DNA of 31,939 nucleotides from Zygnema cylindricum (lineage: Eukaryota; Streptophyta; Zygnematophyceae; Zygnematales; Zygnemataceae). Made by a program: the position numbers and the translations under genes. Shown one piece after another: positions 29,285 through 31,939 of this stretch. The notes under the pieces are model-generated. The model worked only from the letters and a program-made list of their open reading frames with translations, ran no database searches and was not told the DNA's origin. Every line of letters begins with the position of its first letter. The stretch's first letter is position 1. The stretch covers positions 86,058 to 117,996 of the forward strand of contig JBBHKE010003252.1 of assembly GCA_037447655.1 (NCBI GenBank), written 5' to 3'.

Positions 29285-30018
29285 TTTCACACTTTTTTCC
29301 TCAAAAATTGTAAACGAGCTTACCAATAACGTTGATCTACTAGATCCGCGTTGCCAAAGTAGCAATAATTCTTGAGTTGTCCAGGCTTGAAAAACAAGTC
29401 TATGCGATGAATATCAAAAGAAAGTGTTGTTCTTGCAAAAGATAAGGGCCAAAAAAAATCTTCAAAATGAGAAGTACATTTGAGCAAATTTCGCGCAAAA
29501 AACGAGAACATACAACACGATTACAGCTAGACTTGAGAATACAATAAAAAGAATGAAATCAATTAAACAAAACAAAAGAATCTATGAAAATTAAATGGAA
29601 CATCTTATACTCATAGCTTTCCTCGAATTCTCTAGACATCAATCTTTTCAAAAGTGACGTCTTTCATACATTTTCGAAAAGCGCAACAAATCGCTGTCAG
29701 GTTGTAAAAGTTGCTTTGCCATAGATGTTACATCACTTTAAAAACAATTTTATGTCTTCCAAAATCACAACACATGCCAACAGGCAAATCAGCTAACATA
29801 TCCATAAATCACAAGAGCACACAGAAAACTGGAACGAACGTGCGGACATTAAAGCCAAAACGTTTCCAAGCCGAAAACAACGCTTAAGAGATAGAAAGCA
29901 CGAGTAAGAAAAATGGTTGTCAACACAGCTAGAAGAAGAAAAAATGTAAACGTAAAACAAACGCCAAGCGACTTAAACTCAAAACGCCGTTATTTTTCTT
30001 AAATTTGGTACACGGCCG
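29285..30018 (-). repeat. R1 and linker, minus orientation, second copy
   Basis: Copy of 19870-20515 inverted, plus the linker AAACAAACGCCAAGCG near 29958. The 63-codon minus frame at 29511-29320 (FARTTLSFDIHRIDLFF) also occurs at 20278-20469 and, altered, at 23209; see the rejected list. Confidence 0.8.
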
Positions 30019-30953
30019 TGAAATTGTTGAAATCCCTCTCCCCCTCCCTCTCCCCTCTCGCCCTCTACCCTTTCTCCCCCCCTCCCTCTCCTATCTCTAT
30101 CTCTACCGTCTCTCCCACCTCTCTCCCCTTTCTCTCTCTCCCTAACCCTCATATATCTCTATCACTCTCACCGGTCACTCTCGCCTCCCCCTCCCTCCCT
30201 CACTACTTCATTCTCCCCTCCCCCTTCCTCCCTCACTATTTCACTTCACGACTGCCTTTGATCATGGTAATTTTTGTCCCTTCTTGCTAGTTGTATCATG
30301 TAGTTTTTTTTTTTTGCTTTGTCGTATCAAATTTAAGTTTTGGCAGTGTAATTTTGTGCTCTTACTAGTGTGTATTTTTTTGTAATTTTTTGCAGTGCTT
30401 GCAAAGTCTTTTAGGCCATCAGTCTCTTGATGACACGCGCACTTTTAAGCTTCCCTTTCTCGGCGATGATGCAGTTGGTAAGTCTTTTGGCGTTTGTTCT
30501 ACGTTTACATCGGCTGCATCGTCGCAGAGAAAGAGAAGCTTAAAGGTGCGCATGCCATCAGGATCTTGATGGACTGGAAGAGCATGCAATTATAACAAAA
30601 AATTACAGAAAAATAACTACCAATAACAACACAAAATTACACAGCCAAAATTTAAAGGATATACAATATTGCGGAAAAAGAACATGTTACAACAAGCAAG
30701 AAGGGACACAAACTACCATGATCAAAGGCAATCGTGAAGTGAAGTAGTGGGGGAGGGAAGAGGAGGTGAGAGTGATAGGTGAGAAAAAGAGTGATAGATA
30801 GGTGAGGGATAAGAAAAAAAAAACCGAGAGAGGTGAGAGAGAGATAGAGATAGATAGGTGAGGGATAAGGGAGAGAGAGATAGGGGAGAGAGGGGGGAGA
30901 GAGGGTAGAGTATGAGAGGGGAAAGAGAGGAGGGGGGGATTTCAAAAACTGCA
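30019..30953. repeat. 0.9-kb hairpin element R5, copy 3
   Basis: Left end TTGTTGAAATCCC, right end GGGATTTCAAAAACTGCA. TTTGATCATGGTAA (30257) pairs with TACCATGATCAAA (30715), and AAGCTTCCCTTTCTC with GAAAGAGAAGCTT, around GGCGTTTGTTCTACGTTTAC. Confidence 0.85.
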
Positions 30954-31237
30954 TTTTTGTTGTTATGCGAGAAAACAATTTGACCATGGTATTGTTCCAC
31001 CTGTTGGGAAAACTAAGCTCCGTTTTTTACCATAGATATGCTTCTTAAACCCTCGTTCTAAAAAGTTGAAAAGCTATGTTTGTTCGAAATCAAAATTCGC
31101 TACACTAACTTCCAAAAACAAATATTCGAAATCTTGTACCTTTGCCGTACAAATGCGCGCAAATTTTAAATAGGTATTATTTTATTAGTTATTATTTGTA
31201 TCATTATTATTGTTTTTTCTTCTTACTATAATTAATA
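30954..31237 (-). repeat. R4 block, minus orientation
   Basis: Inverse of about 21446-21753: GCTACACTAACTTCCAAAAA, GAAATCTTGTACC, GCGCGCAAATTTTAAATAGG. Here R4 runs without interruption into the R3 MITE, showing the pre-insertion state of the retrotransposon site at 25567/28345. Confidence 0.8.
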
Positions 31238-31245
31238 TGTATTAT

Positions 31246-31811
31246 TAGTGTTGTGTATCGGTAGGGATTTGCCGATTATGGATATGTACCTATTTTTGGC
31301 TTGCCAATAATCGATATATTGGCACGATATATCGACACCGTTGTTATTGCCGATAAAAAACAAATAATACTGGTTTTTCATCGCAATAACACCTGTTACC
31401 GATAACTATAAGGGATAATTGTACGGTTTGTACTGTACAATTGTACCGATAACTGTAAGGGATAATTGTACGGTTTGTACTGTACAATTGTACCGATAAC
31501 TGTAAGGGATAATTGTACGGTTTGTACTGTACAATTGTACAGTTGATCCCGTTATAATGAACCAACGTTATTCTTTTACATAGATTACAGAACAGATTGT
31601 TACACGTGGCATTCCATGTTATATACTGTGAAAAATATAATACAATGTATTATAAAGCATTATTATATCAATTATTATATTTTTTCCACTTATCAGCGGT
31701 AAGGAATTTGTTGGTCTCGGAGCGATATTTCGATACCTCCGACCGTTCGATGACCGATAACTATAAATATCGTTGTTATCGCGATAAATTTCTTGTCGAT
31801 ACACAACACTA
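31246..31811 (-). mobile_element. hAT-like MITE, copy 3
   Basis: 566 bases with a perfect 15-base inverted end pair TAGTGTTGTGTATCG / CGATACACAACACTA. Flanks TGTATTAT and TTGATTAT agree at 6 of 8 positions. It is longer than the other copies because of an internal triplication. Confidence 0.85.
31399..31539. repeat. 47-bp tandem triplication inside MITE copy 3
   Basis: Three copies at 31399-31445, 31446-31492 and 31493-31539, each with CCGATAACTRTAAGGGATAA and the palindrome GTACTGTACAATTGTA. Copies are identical except for one base in the first. The other MITE copies have one unit. Confidence 0.95.
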
Positions 31812-31819
31812 TTGATTAT

Positions 31820-31939
31820 AGACCCTACAAATTATTTACTACAAAAAAAACTAAAAGGGGGAATGAGAGAGGATTTCAACAAGCTGACAAAAAAAACGAT
31901 GAAATGAGGAAAAGAAGGATACGAAAGATAGACCACAAA
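31820..31939 (-). repeat. R2 block, minus orientation, cut by window end
   Basis: Starts TAGACCCTACAAATTATTTA as at 28885, then a GA-rich stretch; the array evidently continues beyond the window. Confidence 0.75.

Noticed and set aside
1-31939. CRISPR array, bacterial operons, phage genes
   Set aside because: Tandem repeats here lack unique spacers of constant length, and genes are intron-split; nothing prokaryotic is present.

Overview
This is a window of nuclear DNA from a eukaryote: AT-rich, gene-poor and packed with repeats. The genes are split by spliceosomal GT-AG introns, so only short exon-sized reading frames exist and nothing resembles operons, Shine-Dalgarno sites or other prokaryotic organisation. 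The recognisable families (a GT92-like glycosyltransferase, a Ran-type GTPase, a non-LTR retrotransposon, TIR transposons) are general eukaryotic ones. A free-living protist or alga would fit, but the sequence does not fix the taxon. I saw no rRNA, tRNA or CRISPR array. Most long serine/leucine-rich or arginine/glutamate-rich reading frames are translations of CT/GA simple repeats, not genes. || Layout. (1) 1-2,259, minus strand: three exons of a GT92-like gene join perfectly in phase; its introns are filled with simple repeats that are pyrimidine-rich on the coding strand. (2) 2,260-7,241: simple repeats, minisatellites, a hairpin of degenerate mini-repeats, one 221-bp MITE and no convincing gene. 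(3) 7,242-9,060, minus strand: a small predicted type II membrane protein in four phase-0 exons, with a second 221-bp MITE next to its first splice donor. (4) 9,326-15,152: nested inverted-repeat DNA transposons, including a 691-bp GTAC-rich insertion with an 8-bp target duplication and an intact empty site in the sister arm. (5) 15,218-18,285, plus strand: two coding-like exons separated by a 1.7-kb TCTCTG-type tract; they may or may not be one gene. (6) 18,463-19,751, minus strand: five exons of a divergent, frameshifted, 5'-truncated Ran-like gene, cut off where the next repeat array starts. (7) 19,870-31,939: a satellite-like array with a unit of about 2.9 kb, in plus orientation and then in minus orientation, meeting at about 23,525 in a 4.1-kb palindrome. 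Each unit carries a fixed hAT-like MITE and a 0.9-kb hairpin. A decayed non-LTR retrotransposon with 67-bp 5' monomers (25,568-28,344) is inserted in the minus half. || How it works together: the three protein-gene areas look functionally unrelated. The dominant theme is structural. Inverted repeats occur at every scale (221 bp, 0.5 kb, 0.9 kb, 4 kb), and long homopurine/homopyrimidine tracts occupy introns with consistent strand asymmetry. All gene models here come from reading splice signals and frames by eye.
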